From the NCBI GenBank assembly GCA_016722075.1, contig JADKGW010000002.1, positions 744,001 to 808,000 on the forward strand: DNA of 64,000 nucleotides, in the 5' to 3' direction. Numbering within the stretch: position 1 is the first letter of the stretch; each line of letters opens with the position of its first letter. Shown here in pieces: positions 52,139 to 61,427 of this stretch. The notes below the pieces were generated by a model. The model was given only the letters and a program-made list of their open reading frames with translations, did no database searches and was not told where the DNA came from. The DNA comes from Candidatus Kouleothrix ribensis (GTDB lineage Bacteria; Chloroflexota; Chloroflexia; Chloroflexales; Roseiflexaceae). Made by a program: the position numbers and the translations under genes.

Positions 52139-54067
52139 TCACGCCCTGGCAGGCGCGCCCACCCACAGCGGCAGCTGCACCGTGAAGGTCGAGCCATGGC
52201 CGGGCGCACTGATCACGCGAATATCGCCGCCCATCAGCTGGCACAGCCGCCGGCTGATCGCCAGGCCCAGGCCGCTGCCACCATACTTGCGCGTTGGCGC
52301 ATCATCGACCTGCACAAACTCTTTGAACAGCTGCTGCTGCTGGCTCGCAGTCATGCCCAGGCCAGTGTCGGTCACCACGAATGTGATCATCGGCGGGTGG
52401 TGATCGATCGCGAGCGGCTGTGACGCGCTGGCCGCCGGCTCGTCGCGGTACACCCGCAGCGTCACCGCGCCGTGCTCGGTGAACTTGGCCGCGTTACCAA
52501 GCACATTCAGCAGCACCTGGCGCACGCGCGTCGGGTCGGCGCGCATGGTGCCGATATCGGCCGGGCAATCGACCGTCAGGCAATTGTGATTCTTTTCGGC
52601 CAGCGGGCGCACCGCCGTAACCAGCGTCTCAACCAGATCAGCGACTGCAAAGGTCTCGAGGTGCAGCTCAAGCTTGTCGGCCTCGATCCGCGTGAGATCG
52701 AGGATGTCGCTCACCAGAGCCAGCAGGTGCCGCCCCGACAGCTGGATCTGGGCGATATCGCCCATAAGGTCGGCATAGCCGTGCTGCTCGGTCTGTAGCT
52801 CGAGCAGGTCGGCATAGCCCAGGATCGCGCTGAGTGGCGTGCGCAGCTCGTGGCTCATATTCGCCAGGAAGCGGCTCTTGGCCCGGTTGGCCACCTCGGC
52901 GGCCTCCTTGGCCTGGTACAGCGCGGCCTCGGTCTGCTTGCGCTCGGCCAGCTCTTGCTGCACTGCCGCATACAGCTGCGCATTCTCGTGGGCCAGCTCG
53001 GTCAGCTCGGCATTCTGGCGGCGCAGCTCGGCCGCCACATGCTTGCGGTCGGTGATGTCGCGGATCACAATGATCCGGCTGCTCAGCTGGCGATAGCGGT
53101 TGTACAGCGGCGAGATGCGCACATCGTAGAAATACGTCCCACTATCGGTATCGAGCTTCAGCTCCTCGTGGGTCTCGCTGACATGGCGAAAGTGCTCGAT
53201 CGCCGCAGGCCACTGCGCTAACACCTGCTCGGCGCTCTGGCCAACGATGTCGGTGCCGTTGGTGCCGATCAGCAGCTGCGCGGCCGGGTTCGCGTCGACG
53301 ATCCGATTCTTGGCGTCGAGCACGATCACCCCGTCGTCCATATTATCGAGCACAGTGCCGCGCGCCACCGGTATGATCTCGAACAGCTGGAAGCGCAGCA
53401 GATCCCAGGCGAGCGTCACGGCGCTGATGCTAAACGCGAATGGTGTGATGTCGAGATGCGGGAATGGGTTGGCGCCGCTCAGGTAGAGCGCGTTGCCGAT
53501 CCAGGGCGCGCTGACGCCCACCAGCAGGGCGCCAGCCTGCCGGCGGTGGGCCGGCGGCATCCGTATGAATGTGCGCAGCAGCACGATTGTGCCGGCCAGC
53601 AGCAAGGCGTACGAATACACGGTATGCAGCCAGAAGGCCGGGCCAAGCGTGGCATCGAGCACCTTGAACGGGCCGACATCCACCAGCCAGGTGGCGCTGC
53701 GGAACAGCTGGTGTGTGCGGTTGGTTAGCGCCACCAGCACGGTGCCTAGCGGCACCAGCGCCAGCAGCCCTGCTTTGCGGCGGGTCAGCCACGCATCCTG
53801 GCGGCTATGCTCGAACGCAAACACCAGCCAGCTGGCCGGCACCAGCCCAATGCCGATATACATCAGGTTCGCCCAGAAGATCTGGCCGGCCATGGTCGGG
53901 CTGGCCAGGCTGAGCGCGTACATCAGCGCCCAGAACACCACCGCCAGCATCAGCGCAGCCAACGGGGTCGCACCAGGGGCGGCACGGCGGCGCCACAGCA
54001 CCGGCACTATCAGCGCCAGCACCAGCGCGGTGAGCAGCAGTGGCAGAATGAATGGTATTGGTTGCAC
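52139..54067 (-). CDS. membrane sensor histidine kinase with 7TM-type N-terminus and PAS domain
   Basis: About 642 residues from the GTG at 54067 (an ATG 54 bases upstream is possible). Seven hydrophobic segments in the first roughly 220 residues resemble the histidine kinase N-terminal 7TM region. A PAS domain follows (LDNMDDGVIVLDAKNRIVDANPAAQLLIG), then a coiled coil, HisKA (FLANMSHELRTPLSAILGYADLLE) and the ATP-binding domain (VRQVLLNVLGNAAKFTEHG, DTGLGM, YGGSGLGLAISRRL). No response regulator is adjacent, so the partner is encoded elsewhere. Confidence 0.9.
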   Translation of the reverse strand: MQPIPFILPLLLTALVLALIVPVLWRRRAAPGATPLAALMLAVVFWALMYALSLASPTMAGQIFWANLMYIGIGLVPASWLVFAFEHSRQDAWLTRRKAGLLALVPLGTVLVALTNRTHQLFRSATWLVDVGPFKVLDATLGPAFWLHTVYSYALLLAGTIVLLRTFIRMPPAHRRQAGALLVGVSAPWIGNALYLSGANPFPHLDITPFAFSISAVTLAWDLLRFQLFEIIPVARGTVLDNMDDGVIVLDAKNRIVDANPAAQLLIGTNGTDIVGQSAEQVLAQWPAAIEHFRHVSETHEELKLDTDSGTYFYDVRISPLYNRYRQLSSRIIVIRDITDRKHVAAELRRQNAELTELAHENAQLYAAVQQELAERKQTEAALYQAKEAAEVANRAKSRFLANMSHELRTPLSAILGYADLLELQTEQHGYADLMGDIAQIQLSGRHLLALVSDILDLTRIEADKLELHLETFAVADLVETLVTAVRPLAEKNHNCLTVDCPADIGTMRADPTRVRQVLLNVLGNAAKFTEHGAVTLRVYRDEPAASASQPLAIDHHPPMITFVVTDTGLGMTASQQQQLFKEFVQVDDAPTRKYGGSGLGLAISRRLCQLMGGDIRVISAPGHGSTFTVQLPLWVGAPARA

Positions 54068-54353
54068 GATACATCGTTCCGTCGGCGGGTACAGTCGGGC
54101 TGCGCGCTGCACAGCCAGCACGCAGGTGGCCTGCCAGAAGTATGCAGGTGCTTGCCCGGCCTGTCAAGCCAATCGGGCTACGCGGGTGCGCCGTATTGAT
54201 CTGCAATCATACCGCCCGGCCGGCGATCAAGGCAAGAAATCTCTCCCTTTGGTTATCGTGCCTTTACACACAAGGCCGGCTCAGCAGCTAGGATGCACAC
54301 ATTGAGTGCGTGCGGCCGCCTGCCGCGCGATCCGAAAACACAAGGACACGTTG

Positions 54354-54839
54354 ATGAGTCGCACACCTCGTTCGAGCCGCCGGCCCACCGGCCTGTTTCT
54401 ACTGGCCGGCCTGACCATGCTGGGGATCCTGGCGGCAGTCCTGCTCACCCGTACCCCTGCCACCCCGGCCGCTACGGCCCCGCCGGCCGGGCCGCATTTC
54501 GTCGACGTTGGCCCGGCCACGGCACCGTCGGCAACCACGCGCCGCACACTCGTGATTGCAACGGATGGGCAGGTGCTACCGGGGCTGAGCGGCACCGGCG
54601 GCGTGATGCTGGCCAACCTGGTGCGCGGCCAGCTGCCGGCCGGCGTAGCCCAGGCCGTGGTGCGTAGCGATGCCAACTGCGACCCCGATCAGCAGGGGGT
54701 TTCGCACTGCTTCAACGAGCTGGATTTCGGCACCAGCACCGTGATGGTGCAGCACCACCATGTGATGAGCACCACGCCCTGCCTCACGCCCGGCGAGACG
54801 GTGCGGGTACTCACGCTCGATCAGTATCACGGCGGCTAA
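54354..54839 (+). CDS. unknown membrane-anchored extracytoplasmic protein
   Basis: A 161-residue protein with a basic N-terminus, one hydrophobic helix (TGLFLLAGLTMLGILAAVLL) as signal anchor, a proline/alanine-rich spacer, and a domain of about 100 residues. That domain has LVIATDGQVLPGLSGTGGVMLANLVRGQLP and VRSDANCDPDQQGVSHCFNELDFG...MVQHHHVMSTTPCLTPGETVRVLTLDQYHGG. Three cysteines and a histidine run could bind metal. AAGGACACGTTG precedes the ATG. I do not recognise the family. Confidence 0.6.
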   Translation: MSRTPRSSRRPTGLFLLAGLTMLGILAAVLLTRTPATPAATAPPAGPHFVDVGPATAPSATTRRTLVIATDGQVLPGLSGTGGVMLANLVRGQLPAGVAQAVVRSDANCDPDQQGVSHCFNELDFGTSTVMVQHHHVMSTTPCLTPGETVRVLTLDQYHGG

Positions 54840-54874
54840 GGCCCTACTACTCGCGGGCGCTTACAGCACGAGTG

Positions 54875-54883
54875 TGCTATACT
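54875..54883 (+). promoter_or_regulatory. possible extended -10 promoter for the small coiled-coil gene
   Basis: TGCTATACT is an extended -10 match about 55 bases before ATG 54936. No -35 is evident. Confidence 0.35.
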
Positions 54884-54935
54884 CTATCCATGCCAGACAC
54901 CGCTTGAGGTTCGGCGTAGCAAAGGAACCCCTGGT

Positions 54936-55148
54936 ATGGATAATCTCGCAGAATGGACCGACCAGCTGCTCGAGGCCGAGCAGAAGCTTGCCGAGGCCTA
55001 CGAGGTGCTGGCGGGCCTGCAGGCCGAGCTGAAGGCGGCCGGCCGCAAGAAGGATATGCAGGCGATCGGCGAGGTGGTCGAGCGCCTGGCGCGCTACGGT
55101 CGCATGTTCGAAGACATCCGCCAGAGCTGGGGCGAGGTAGGCGACTAG
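54936..55148 (+). CDS. small coiled-coil protein, unknown
   Basis: A 70-residue, charged, almost fully helical protein with heptad pattern: MDNLAEWTDQLLEAEQKLAEAYEVLAGLQAELKAAGRKKDMQAIGEVVERLARYGRMFEDIRQSWGEVGD. AAAGGAACCCC precedes the ATG. There is no known domain. Short helical proteins like this can be scaffolds or regulators, but nothing here points to a specific role. Confidence 0.6.
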   Translation: MDNLAEWTDQLLEAEQKLAEAYEVLAGLQAELKAAGRKKDMQAIGEVVERLARYGRMFEDIRQSWGEVGD

Positions 55149-55206
55149 TACAGGTCGATAGAAACCCGCTGCGGGTTGGCAGCAGGCAGTGGGCAGGCGG
55201 CAGGCG

Positions 55207-55289
55207 GCAGTGGCCAACCTGCAACCTGCAACCTGCAACCTGCCAACCTGCAACCCGCCAACCTGCAACCCACCAACCCGCCAACCTAA
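55207..55289. repeat. heptanucleotide tandem repeat (AACCTGC type)
   Basis: About eleven imperfect copies of AACCTGC or CCAACCTGC. This is the reverse complement of the heptamer array at 15721-15872, so the same repeat has been seeded at two distant intergenic sites in opposite orientation. Confidence 0.85.
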
Positions 55290-55329
55290 ACCCCGAAAGT
55301 GCTGCGGCGCAGCGCCCGAATACACCGGC

Positions 55330-56001
55330 TCAGTCGGCTATGACAACCGCGAAGGCCAGGCCGTCGTAGCCCTTGCTGCCCACCGTCTGGATCACCGTCG
55401 CCGTCACGCGCGGCTCGGCCGCCAGCGCGGCGTTGAAGCGCCGCACACCCTGCACGCTTGCGTCGGCGCTGGCGGCGTCGGCCACGGCACCGTTACGCAC
55501 CACGTTGTCGACGATAATCAGGCTGCCGCGATGCGTGAGCCTGAGCGCCCATGCAAAGTAATCTGCGGTGCTCGGCTTATCCGCATCGATGAACACCAGA
55601 TCGAACGGCCCCAGCCGCTCGGCCACCAGCTGCGGCAGCGTGTCGATCGCCGGCCCCAGCCGCAGCTCGATCGTATCGGCCAGGCCGGCGCGCGCAAAAT
55701 TGGCGCGCGCAACCTCGGCGTGGCGCGGGTCGGCCTCGAGCGTGATCAGCCGCCCGCCGGCCGGCAGCGCGCGCGCCAGCCAGATCGTGCTGTACCCACC
55801 GAGCGTGCCGATCTCGAGGATCGTGCGCGCGCCGCGCGTCAGCGCCAGAATATGCAGCAGCTTGCCCTGGTTCGGTGCGACATTGATCTGCGGCAGGCCG
55901 GCCGCGTCGCTGGCCGCCAACACCGCATCGAACAGCGGGTCGGCCGGCGTAAACAGATCGCTGATGTAGCTATCCACAGTCGTCCATAGATCGTGACTCA
56001 T
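55330..56001 (-). CDS. class I SAM-dependent O-methyltransferase
   Basis: A 223-residue methyltransferase of the caffeoyl-CoA/catechol O-methyltransferase type (Methyltransf_3). The SAM motif ILEIGTLGGYSTIWLARAL is near residue 60, LITLEADPRHAEVARANFARAGL follows, and the metal/catalytic segment is LVFIDADKPSTADYFAWALRL with IVDNVVRNGAV. Such enzymes methylate catechol-like hydroxyls with divalent metal. It is divergent from the acetyltransferase gene at 56317. Confidence 0.9.
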   Translation of the reverse strand: MSHDLWTTVDSYISDLFTPADPLFDAVLAASDAAGLPQINVAPNQGKLLHILALTRGARTILEIGTLGGYSTIWLARALPAGGRLITLEADPRHAEVARANFARAGLADTIELRLGPAIDTLPQLVAERLGPFDLVFIDADKPSTADYFAWALRLTHRGSLIIVDNVVRNGAVADAASADASVQGVRRFNAALAAEPRVTATVIQTVGSKGYDGLAFAVVIAD

Positions 56002-56316
56002 CGAAGCCTCGTTTCTTGTGCGGCCGGGCCGACCATGGTAGTAGATCGGGTGGCATGGCTGGGTAGTATATCAGAATCATCTGGCCGAGGGCGCACTGTG
56101 GGGCCAGGCGGATGGGTGTACTACCAGGTTCCGAGCGGGGCTGCCCGGCTGCCTGCTGGCGTATCCACGCTTCTGTGCTCAACGCGCGGTGCCCTGGGCT
56201 GTGTTGCGACATTCGAACCTGTGGTTACGCATGCTGCCCGCCGCAGCCCGGCGATTTCCGGTAGGTTGGGGCAGTGCCGGTATCGCCGCACCGCTTGCGT
56301 GAAGGAGCCGCCGCTG
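56002..56316. other. intergenic region, no feature seen
   Basis: A gap of about 315 bases between two divergent genes. The plus-strand frame is open but lacks any recognisable domain. No strong promoter pair or hairpin stands out. Confidence 0.4.
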
Positions 56317-56799
56317 ATGCTCACCATGCCGCCGATCAGCTTTTTGCCGGCCACCGAGGCTGAAGTGCCGGCGCTTGTCGCGCTTATGGCCACGGCATTC
56401 GCCGACGACTATCGCCGGCACGGCGGCAGCGATCCGCACGACCTGGCGCCCTACACCACCGACGGCTTCTTCCACAGCTGGCCATTCGGCTGCACCGACA
56501 CCGATCGCTACGCCATCTGGTACGCCAACACGCTGATTGGCGGGATCGTGGTGTGGGAATTTGCCGGCGGCGAGTATGTGCTGGGCCTGCTGTTCGTCGC
56601 CCCGGCCTACCAGAACCAGGGCATCGGCCGGCGTGCCTGGCAGTTCCTCGACACCAGCTACCCCCACGCGAGGCACTGGGCCGTGGCGGCTACGCCATGG
56701 TCGGCTAAGAATCGCCACTTCTACCGCCACAGCTGCGGCTTCCAGCCGGTGCGCGGCGCCAACCCGCACGGCTACGAGCAGGTGCGCGGCGCCGGCTAA
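56317..56799 (+). CDS. GNAT-family N-acetyltransferase
   Basis: A 160-residue GNAT-like protein: PATEAEVPALVALMATAFADDYRRHG, IGGIVVWEFAGGEYVLGLLFVAPAYQNQGIGRRAWQFLDTSYPHARHWAVAATPWSAKNRHFYRHSCGFQPV. The acetyl-CoA motif is QNQGIG (Q/RxxGxG) and the NRHFYRHSCGF block is the usual C-terminal signature. GAAGGAGCCGCC precedes ATG 56317. The substrate is not predictable. Confidence 0.85.
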   Translation: MLTMPPISFLPATEAEVPALVALMATAFADDYRRHGGSDPHDLAPYTTDGFFHSWPFGCTDTDRYAIWYANTLIGGIVVWEFAGGEYVLGLLFVAPAYQNQGIGRRAWQFLDTSYPHARHWAVAATPWSAKNRHFYRHSCGFQPVRGANPHGYEQVRGAG

Positions 56800-56885
56800 G
56801 CGTGTTCGGCGCGCTGGCCGAACACCCCAGCCAGCGCGCCGAGATCCTCGCCCACAAGCCCGCGAGCTAAGCCCCAGGCCGGCCG

Positions 56886-58730
56886 CTAACGATCGAGGTG
56901 GTAGGGCACGCTGATCACCACCACACCCTTGCGGAACAGCAGCGCAGCCTTGATCGCCAGCGCAGTCTGATTGTGCAGCAGATGCTGCCACCACTTCGAC
57001 GGGATGAACTCGGGCAGAATCACCGAGAGCACGTCGTCCTCATACTGCTGATCGGCCTCGTCGATATAGCGCATGATCGGCCGCACCAGGCTGCGGTATG
57101 GCGACGCCAGAACCACCAGCGGCACGCCGCTGCCCCACTGCTGCCACTTCGCCGTCACCTTCAGGGCATGCTCCTCATCGAGGTCGACATACAGCGCGGT
57201 GGTGTTATCGGGCGCGATCGACTTGGCGAACTCGAGCGCCGGGATCACGCCGCGATGCACGCCCGAGATCAGCACCACCGCCGTGTGGCGCCGCACCGCC
57301 TCAACCATCGGTGTCGTGGCGAGCGAGAGCTGCCGCGCAACTTCGCTATAGTGCGTATGCACCGATCGGAACAGCAGCACCAGGATGGGCGTGAGCACCA
57401 GCACGGCCCAGGCGCCGTGCGCAAACTTCGTGACGATGATCACCACCAGCACGACGCCGGTCAGCAGCGCGCCGGCGCCATTGATCACCAGCCCGTGGCG
57501 CCAGCCGACCTCGCGCAGCCGCAGGTGGTGGATGACCATGCCAAGCTGCGAGAGCGTGAACGAGATGAACACACCGATCGCGTATAGCGGCAGCATGGCC
57601 TGCTCGCGCGCGTTGAACAGGATGACCAGCAGGGCCGCGAACACCCCCAGCGCCACGATACCATTCGAGAACACCAGCCGGTCGCCCCGGCTAGAGAACT
57701 GGCGCGGCAAGAAGCGATCACGCGAGAGCAGCGACGCCAGCCGCGGGAAGTCGGCGTAGCTGGTGTTGGCCGCCAGCACCAGGATGAACGCCGTCGCCAC
57801 CTGGATGATGAACAGCGGCGGGCCGGTGCCGACGATCTGGCTGGCGAGCTGGGCGATCACGCTCACATCTTCGCGCGGCACCGCGCCGTAGTAGTGGCCC
57901 AGCACGCTGATGCCCAGGAACATAAACCCCAGCGTCACGATCATCCAGATCAGCGTGGTGGCGGCATTCTTCGACTCGGGCCGCTGGAAGGCCGGCACGC
58001 CGTTCGAGATCGCCTCGACGCCGGTAAGCGCGGTGCAGCCGGCCGCAAACGCGCGCAGCAGCAAGAATAGCGTCAGCGGCTCGGCCACAGCCGCCGGATC
58101 GGCCAGGCTGGGGGCGGATACGTTCCAGCCGGCACTGAGCTTCAGAAATGTGCCCAGCCCGATCATGCCGACAATGCTGACGACAAAGATGTAGGTTGGC
58201 ACCGAGAAGATTGCGCCGCTCTCTTTGACGCCACGCAAATTGATCAGCGTGATCAGCGCAATGCACGCGAGCGCGATCTCGACACGGTAGTCGCCCAGGC
58301 GCGGGTAGCCCCATGTCGCGGCGAGCGAGGTGATCTGAAACACGCCCGACGAGATCGACACGGCCACGGTCAGCACATAGTCGATCAGCAGCGAGGCTGC
58401 GGCGATCAGGCCAGGCACCACGCCAAGGTTCTCGTGCGCCACAATATAGGCGCCGCCGCCATTCGGGTAGGCGTGGATGGTCTGCCGATACGAGAACCCG
58501 ACGATCAGCAGCAGAACCACAATTGCAATCGAGATCGGGATGACCAGCGACATCGCCGCACTGCCGGCCAGCACCAGCACAAACAGGATCGCCTCGCTCG
58601 CATAGGCAACTGACGAGAGCGCGTCGGAGGAGAACACCGCCAGCGCGATCCGCTTGGTCAGGCGCTGGTTATGCTGCGCCGCCGTCTCGATCGGCTGGCC
58701 GATCAGAAATCGTTTGAGCGTGTCTATCAT
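56886..58730 (-). CDS. kimA: KimA-like potassium importer (APC fold)
   Basis: A 614-residue APC-superfamily transporter with about twelve helices and a C-terminal cytosolic domain of about 150 residues. It strongly resembles Bacillus subtilis KimA (YdaO) as I recall it: IKRFLIG-type start, LAVFSSDALSSVAYASEAI, YPNGGGAYIVAHENLG, LLIDYVLTVAVSISSGVFQITS, LKAF-like LLRAFAAGCTALTGVEAISNGVPAF, VLAANTSYADFPRLASLLSRDRFLP, then the cytosolic end LPEFIPSKWWQHLLHNQTALAIKAALLF...VPYHLDR. KimA imports K+ with protons and is inhibited by c-di-AMP. The start overlaps the upstream stop by ATGA. Confidence 0.88.
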   Translation of the reverse strand: MIDTLKRFLIGQPIETAAQHNQRLTKRIALAVFSSDALSSVAYASEAILFVLVLAGSAAMSLVIPISIAIVVLLLIVGFSYRQTIHAYPNGGGAYIVAHENLGVVPGLIAAASLLIDYVLTVAVSISSGVFQITSLAATWGYPRLGDYRVEIALACIALITLINLRGVKESGAIFSVPTYIFVVSIVGMIGLGTFLKLSAGWNVSAPSLADPAAVAEPLTLFLLLRAFAAGCTALTGVEAISNGVPAFQRPESKNAATTLIWMIVTLGFMFLGISVLGHYYGAVPREDVSVIAQLASQIVGTGPPLFIIQVATAFILVLAANTSYADFPRLASLLSRDRFLPRQFSSRGDRLVFSNGIVALGVFAALLVILFNAREQAMLPLYAIGVFISFTLSQLGMVIHHLRLREVGWRHGLVINGAGALLTGVVLVVIIVTKFAHGAWAVLVLTPILVLLFRSVHTHYSEVARQLSLATTPMVEAVRRHTAVVLISGVHRGVIPALEFAKSIAPDNTTALYVDLDEEHALKVTAKWQQWGSGVPLVVLASPYRSLVRPIMRYIDEADQQYEDDVLSVILPEFIPSKWWQHLLHNQTALAIKAALLFRKGVVVISVPYHLDR

Positions 58731-59077
58731 TGTCGATCCTTCGTGTCGTTCTGGTTGAGCGCAGTGCCGCGCCGATCGCCCAGGGCGCTGGTGTCGCGCG
58801 GGGTGTGCCAGCGCAGCGCCAGCCACTCGCGCAGCACCAGCATCCAGGCGGCGAACACGCCAGTACGAATAGTCATGCCGATCCACGCTGGGCGGGCCGG
58901 CGCCTGGTAGCGCAGGCTGGTCCAGATCGCAAACAGCCCGACGATCGCCAGCCAGCTGAGCCAGCTCAGCGCGCTGAGCAGCGCCGGCGAGCGCAACGTA
59001 TGCCGCACCCAGCGCAGCGACCGCGCCAGCAGCGCGGCCGATGTGTGGAGGTTGGGCCGATGAGGAAATGATCGCAT
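58727..59077 (-). CDS. small membrane protein coupled to KimA
   Basis: A 116-residue protein with two hydrophobic segments (LLSALSWLSWLAIVGLFAIW and TIRTGVFAAWMLVLREWLAL) and a charged C-terminus. Its TGA overlaps the KimA ATG, so it is translationally coupled to it. The family is not known to me. Coupling suggests an accessory or regulatory subunit of the potassium importer. Confidence 0.7.
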   Translation of the reverse strand: MRSFPHRPNLHTSAALLARSLRWVRHTLRSPALLSALSWLSWLAIVGLFAIWTSLRYQAPARPAWIGMTIRTGVFAAWMLVLREWLALRWHTPRDTSALGDRRGTALNQNDTKDRQ

Positions 59078-59222
59078 ATAACGCCTTCCATTTCATGGGC
59101 AGCTCAATCGCCGCACCATGATCATTCTAGCGTGATCGCGGCCACGAGCATGCTAAAAAGGCGTCGAAACGCGTAAGGATACTATAAGGGTTTGGTTAAC
59201 GGCCCGTGCCTGCGCAGCACGG

Positions 59223-59915
59223 TTAATGGGGCGCGCGGAAGCGGTAGCCGATGCCTGGCTCGGTGAGGATGTAGCGCGGGCGCGCGGGGTCGTCGCCGAG
59301 CTTGCGCCGCAGCTGGGCCACGAACACCCGCAGCGTCTGGGTGTCGTGCTGGTAGGCGGGGCCCCACACCTCGCGCAGCAGCAGGGTGTGGGTCAGCACC
59401 TTGCCGGCATGGGTCGTCAGCAGCTTGAGCAGCTCGTACTCGGTGGGGGTCAGGTGCAGCTCGTCGCCGGCCAGGTACACCTGGCGGTGCAGCAGGTCGA
59501 GCCGCAGATCGCCGAATGTGCGCACCGGCTCGTTGGTGGCGCCGATCAGCGTGATATGGCGCTGCGCCACGCGAATGCGCGCCAGCAGCTCGCCCAGGCT
59601 GAACGGCTTGGTCAGGTAGTCGTCGGCGCCCTGGTCGAGCGCGCTGATCTTGTCGTGTACGGCGTCGCGCACCGTCAGCACGATGATCGGTACGCTCGAC
59701 CACGCGCGGATCGCGCGGCATACGTCGATGCCGCCCATGCCCGGCAGCTCGAGATCGAGCACGATCACGTCTGGCTGCCAGTCGCGGGCCTTGGCCAGGG
59801 CCTCGGCGCCGTCGGCCGCCAGCTCGACGATGTAGCCATAGCCTTGCAGACCGGTCTGCAGCAGCTGCCGGATCTGTAGCTCGTCGTCGACCACCAGGAT
59901 GCGGGCAGAATTCAT
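59223..59915 (-). CDS. kdpE: KdpE-like response regulator
   Basis: A 230-residue OmpR/PhoB-type regulator. The receiver domain is at 5-120 (ILVVDDELQIRQLL, LDLELPGMGGIDVCRAI with the phosphoacceptor aspartate near 54, and LTKPFSLGELLARIRV). The winged-helix DNA-binding domain is at about 132-228. LREVWGPAYQHDTQTLRVFVAQLRRKLGDDPARPRYILTEPGIGYRF closely matches KdpE. It lies between the KdpD-like kinase and the KimA block on the same strand, so control of potassium uptake is a natural reading. Confidence 0.88.
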   Translation of the reverse strand: MNSARILVVDDELQIRQLLQTGLQGYGYIVELAADGAEALAKARDWQPDVIVLDLELPGMGGIDVCRAIRAWSSVPIIVLTVRDAVHDKISALDQGADDYLTKPFSLGELLARIRVAQRHITLIGATNEPVRTFGDLRLDLLHRQVYLAGDELHLTPTEYELLKLLTTHAGKVLTHTLLLREVWGPAYQHDTQTLRVFVAQLRRKLGDDPARPRYILTEPGIGYRFRAPH

Positions 59916-59978
59916 GGGCTGTGCTCGCTTGGCTGCTGGGCCGGCCGTGGCCGCAGCGGGCCGCTCAATCTGGGCAAT

Positions 59979-61427
59979 TTACCGGGCGGGCGCGGCCGTG
60001 TGCGGGATGCTGAACGAGAACACGGCGCCGCCGTCTCCGCCATTCTCGGCCCAGATCCGCCCGCCATGCGCCTCGAGAATGCCCTTGCAGATCGCCAGGC
60101 CCAGCCCGACGCCGGCAGCCTGGCCGGCGCTGACCGGGCCGCGGTAGAATTTCTCGAACACGCGCGCGAGGTCGCCTGGCGACAGGCCCCGCCCCTGGTC
60201 GCGCACACTCACCACCACGATCGGCGCCTCGGCCGGGCCGTCGCAGCGCACCCCGATCGTAATCGCAGTGCCCGGCGCGCTATACTTGACGGCATTTTCA
60301 AGCAGGTTGGCCAGCACCAGCTCGATCAATGTCGGGTTGATCAGCACCAGCGGCAGATCCGGGCTGATCTCGACGCATAGCCGGCGCTCAGCCAGCCGCG
60401 CCTCGAGGTGCTCGAGCGCCGCGCCCAGCACCTCGGCCAGGTCGTGCCAGTCGCGCTCGGCCGGCAGCGCGCCCGCCTCGACCCGCGACATATCGAGCAG
60501 GTTGCCGACGATCCGGTTCAGGTGGTCGATCTCCTGGTCGATCGTGCGAGTCAGCCCGCGCTGAGTTGCCGCATCCCAGGCGACATCGTCGGCCAGCAGC
60601 GTCGAGGTAGCGCCCTTGACGATCGCCAGCGGCGTGCGCAGGTCGTGCGTCACCGACGCCAGCAGCGCCGACTTGAGCCGATCGGACTCGCTCAGCACCT
60701 GGTTGTGGGTGGTCTGCTCGACCAGTCGCGCCCGATCGATTGCCAGCCGGGCCTGGGCCGCCAGCGTGTCGAGCAGCTGGCGCTGCTCGTCGCTCAGGCC
60801 GGCGCCGGGCGCGCGCTCGATCACACGCAACACACCCAGCACGGCCGGGCCATCGCGGATCGGCACCTGGATGCTGCGGCAGCCAGGGTCGGCCGTGCCA
60901 GTGCTGGCGCGCTCGACCAGCTGGCCCGACGGATTATACAGCGAGATCCAGCAGGCCGGCACATTCAGCAGCCGGCGCGTGGTCGTGGCAATCACCGGCA
61001 GGATCTGGCCGAGATCAACCTGCGCGCTGATCGTCTGGCTGAGCTGATAGAGCGCGGCCAGCTCGGTCGCGCGGCGCTGCGCGTGGTCGGCGGCGCTACG
61101 GGCGCGCGCCGCCAGCGTGCTCGCCACGATCGCGACGGTCAGGAAGGTGCTGAGATGCAGCAGATTCTGCGGGTCGGCCACGTGAAAGCTGTAGCGCGGC
61201 GCCACGAAGAAGAAGTTGAACGCCAGAAAGCCCAGTAGCGAGGTTAGAATGCCTGGGCCAAGCCCCGTGCTGGTGGCAATCACCAGCACGCCCAGCAGGT
61301 AGGCCATCACGATCGTCGCAACCTCAAGCGCCGGATCGACTAGCAGCAGCAGGCTGGTGATCATGATCGAGAGGAGCACCGCCAGGGCGTAGTGTTTGGT
61401 CTGCGACACCGCCATGTTCATAGCCAT
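59979..61427 (-). CDS. KdpD-like sensor histidine kinase without the N-terminal KdpD/USP domain
   Basis: A 482-residue kinase. A four-helix membrane DUF4118 region (ALAVLLSIMITSLLLLVDPALEVATIVMAYLLGVLVIATSTGLGPGILTSLLGFLAFNFFFVAPRYSFHVAD) is followed by a GAF domain (about 145-260). HisKA follows (ALLASVTHDLRTPLAIVKGA), then the ATP-binding domain (NLLENAVKYSAPGTAITI, DQGRGLSPGDLARVFEKFYRG, GVGLGLAICKGILEAHGG). Full-length KdpD has about 400 more N-terminal residues with a Walker A nucleotide site and a USP domain; both are missing here. It lies 63 bases upstream of the response regulator. Confidence 0.88.
   Translation of the reverse strand: MAMNMAVSQTKHYALAVLLSIMITSLLLLVDPALEVATIVMAYLLGVLVIATSTGLGPGILTSLLGFLAFNFFFVAPRYSFHVADPQNLLHLSTFLTVAIVASTLAARARSAADHAQRRATELAALYQLSQTISAQVDLGQILPVIATTTRRLLNVPACWISLYNPSGQLVERASTGTADPGCRSIQVPIRDGPAVLGVLRVIERAPGAGLSDEQRQLLDTLAAQARLAIDRARLVEQTTHNQVLSESDRLKSALLASVTHDLRTPLAIVKGATSTLLADDVAWDAATQRGLTRTIDQEIDHLNRIVGNLLDMSRVEAGALPAERDWHDLAEVLGAALEHLEARLAERRLCVEISPDLPLVLINPTLIELVLANLLENAVKYSAPGTAITIGVRCDGPAEAPIVVVSVRDQGRGLSPGDLARVFEKFYRGPVSAGQAAGVGLGLAICKGILEAHGGRIWAENGGDGGAVFSFSIPHTAAPAR

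Noticed and set aside
55993..56316. N-terminal extension of the acetyltransferase
   Set aside because: The upstream open frame has no GNAT similarity, and a strong GAAGGAG ribosome site sits just before ATG 56317.
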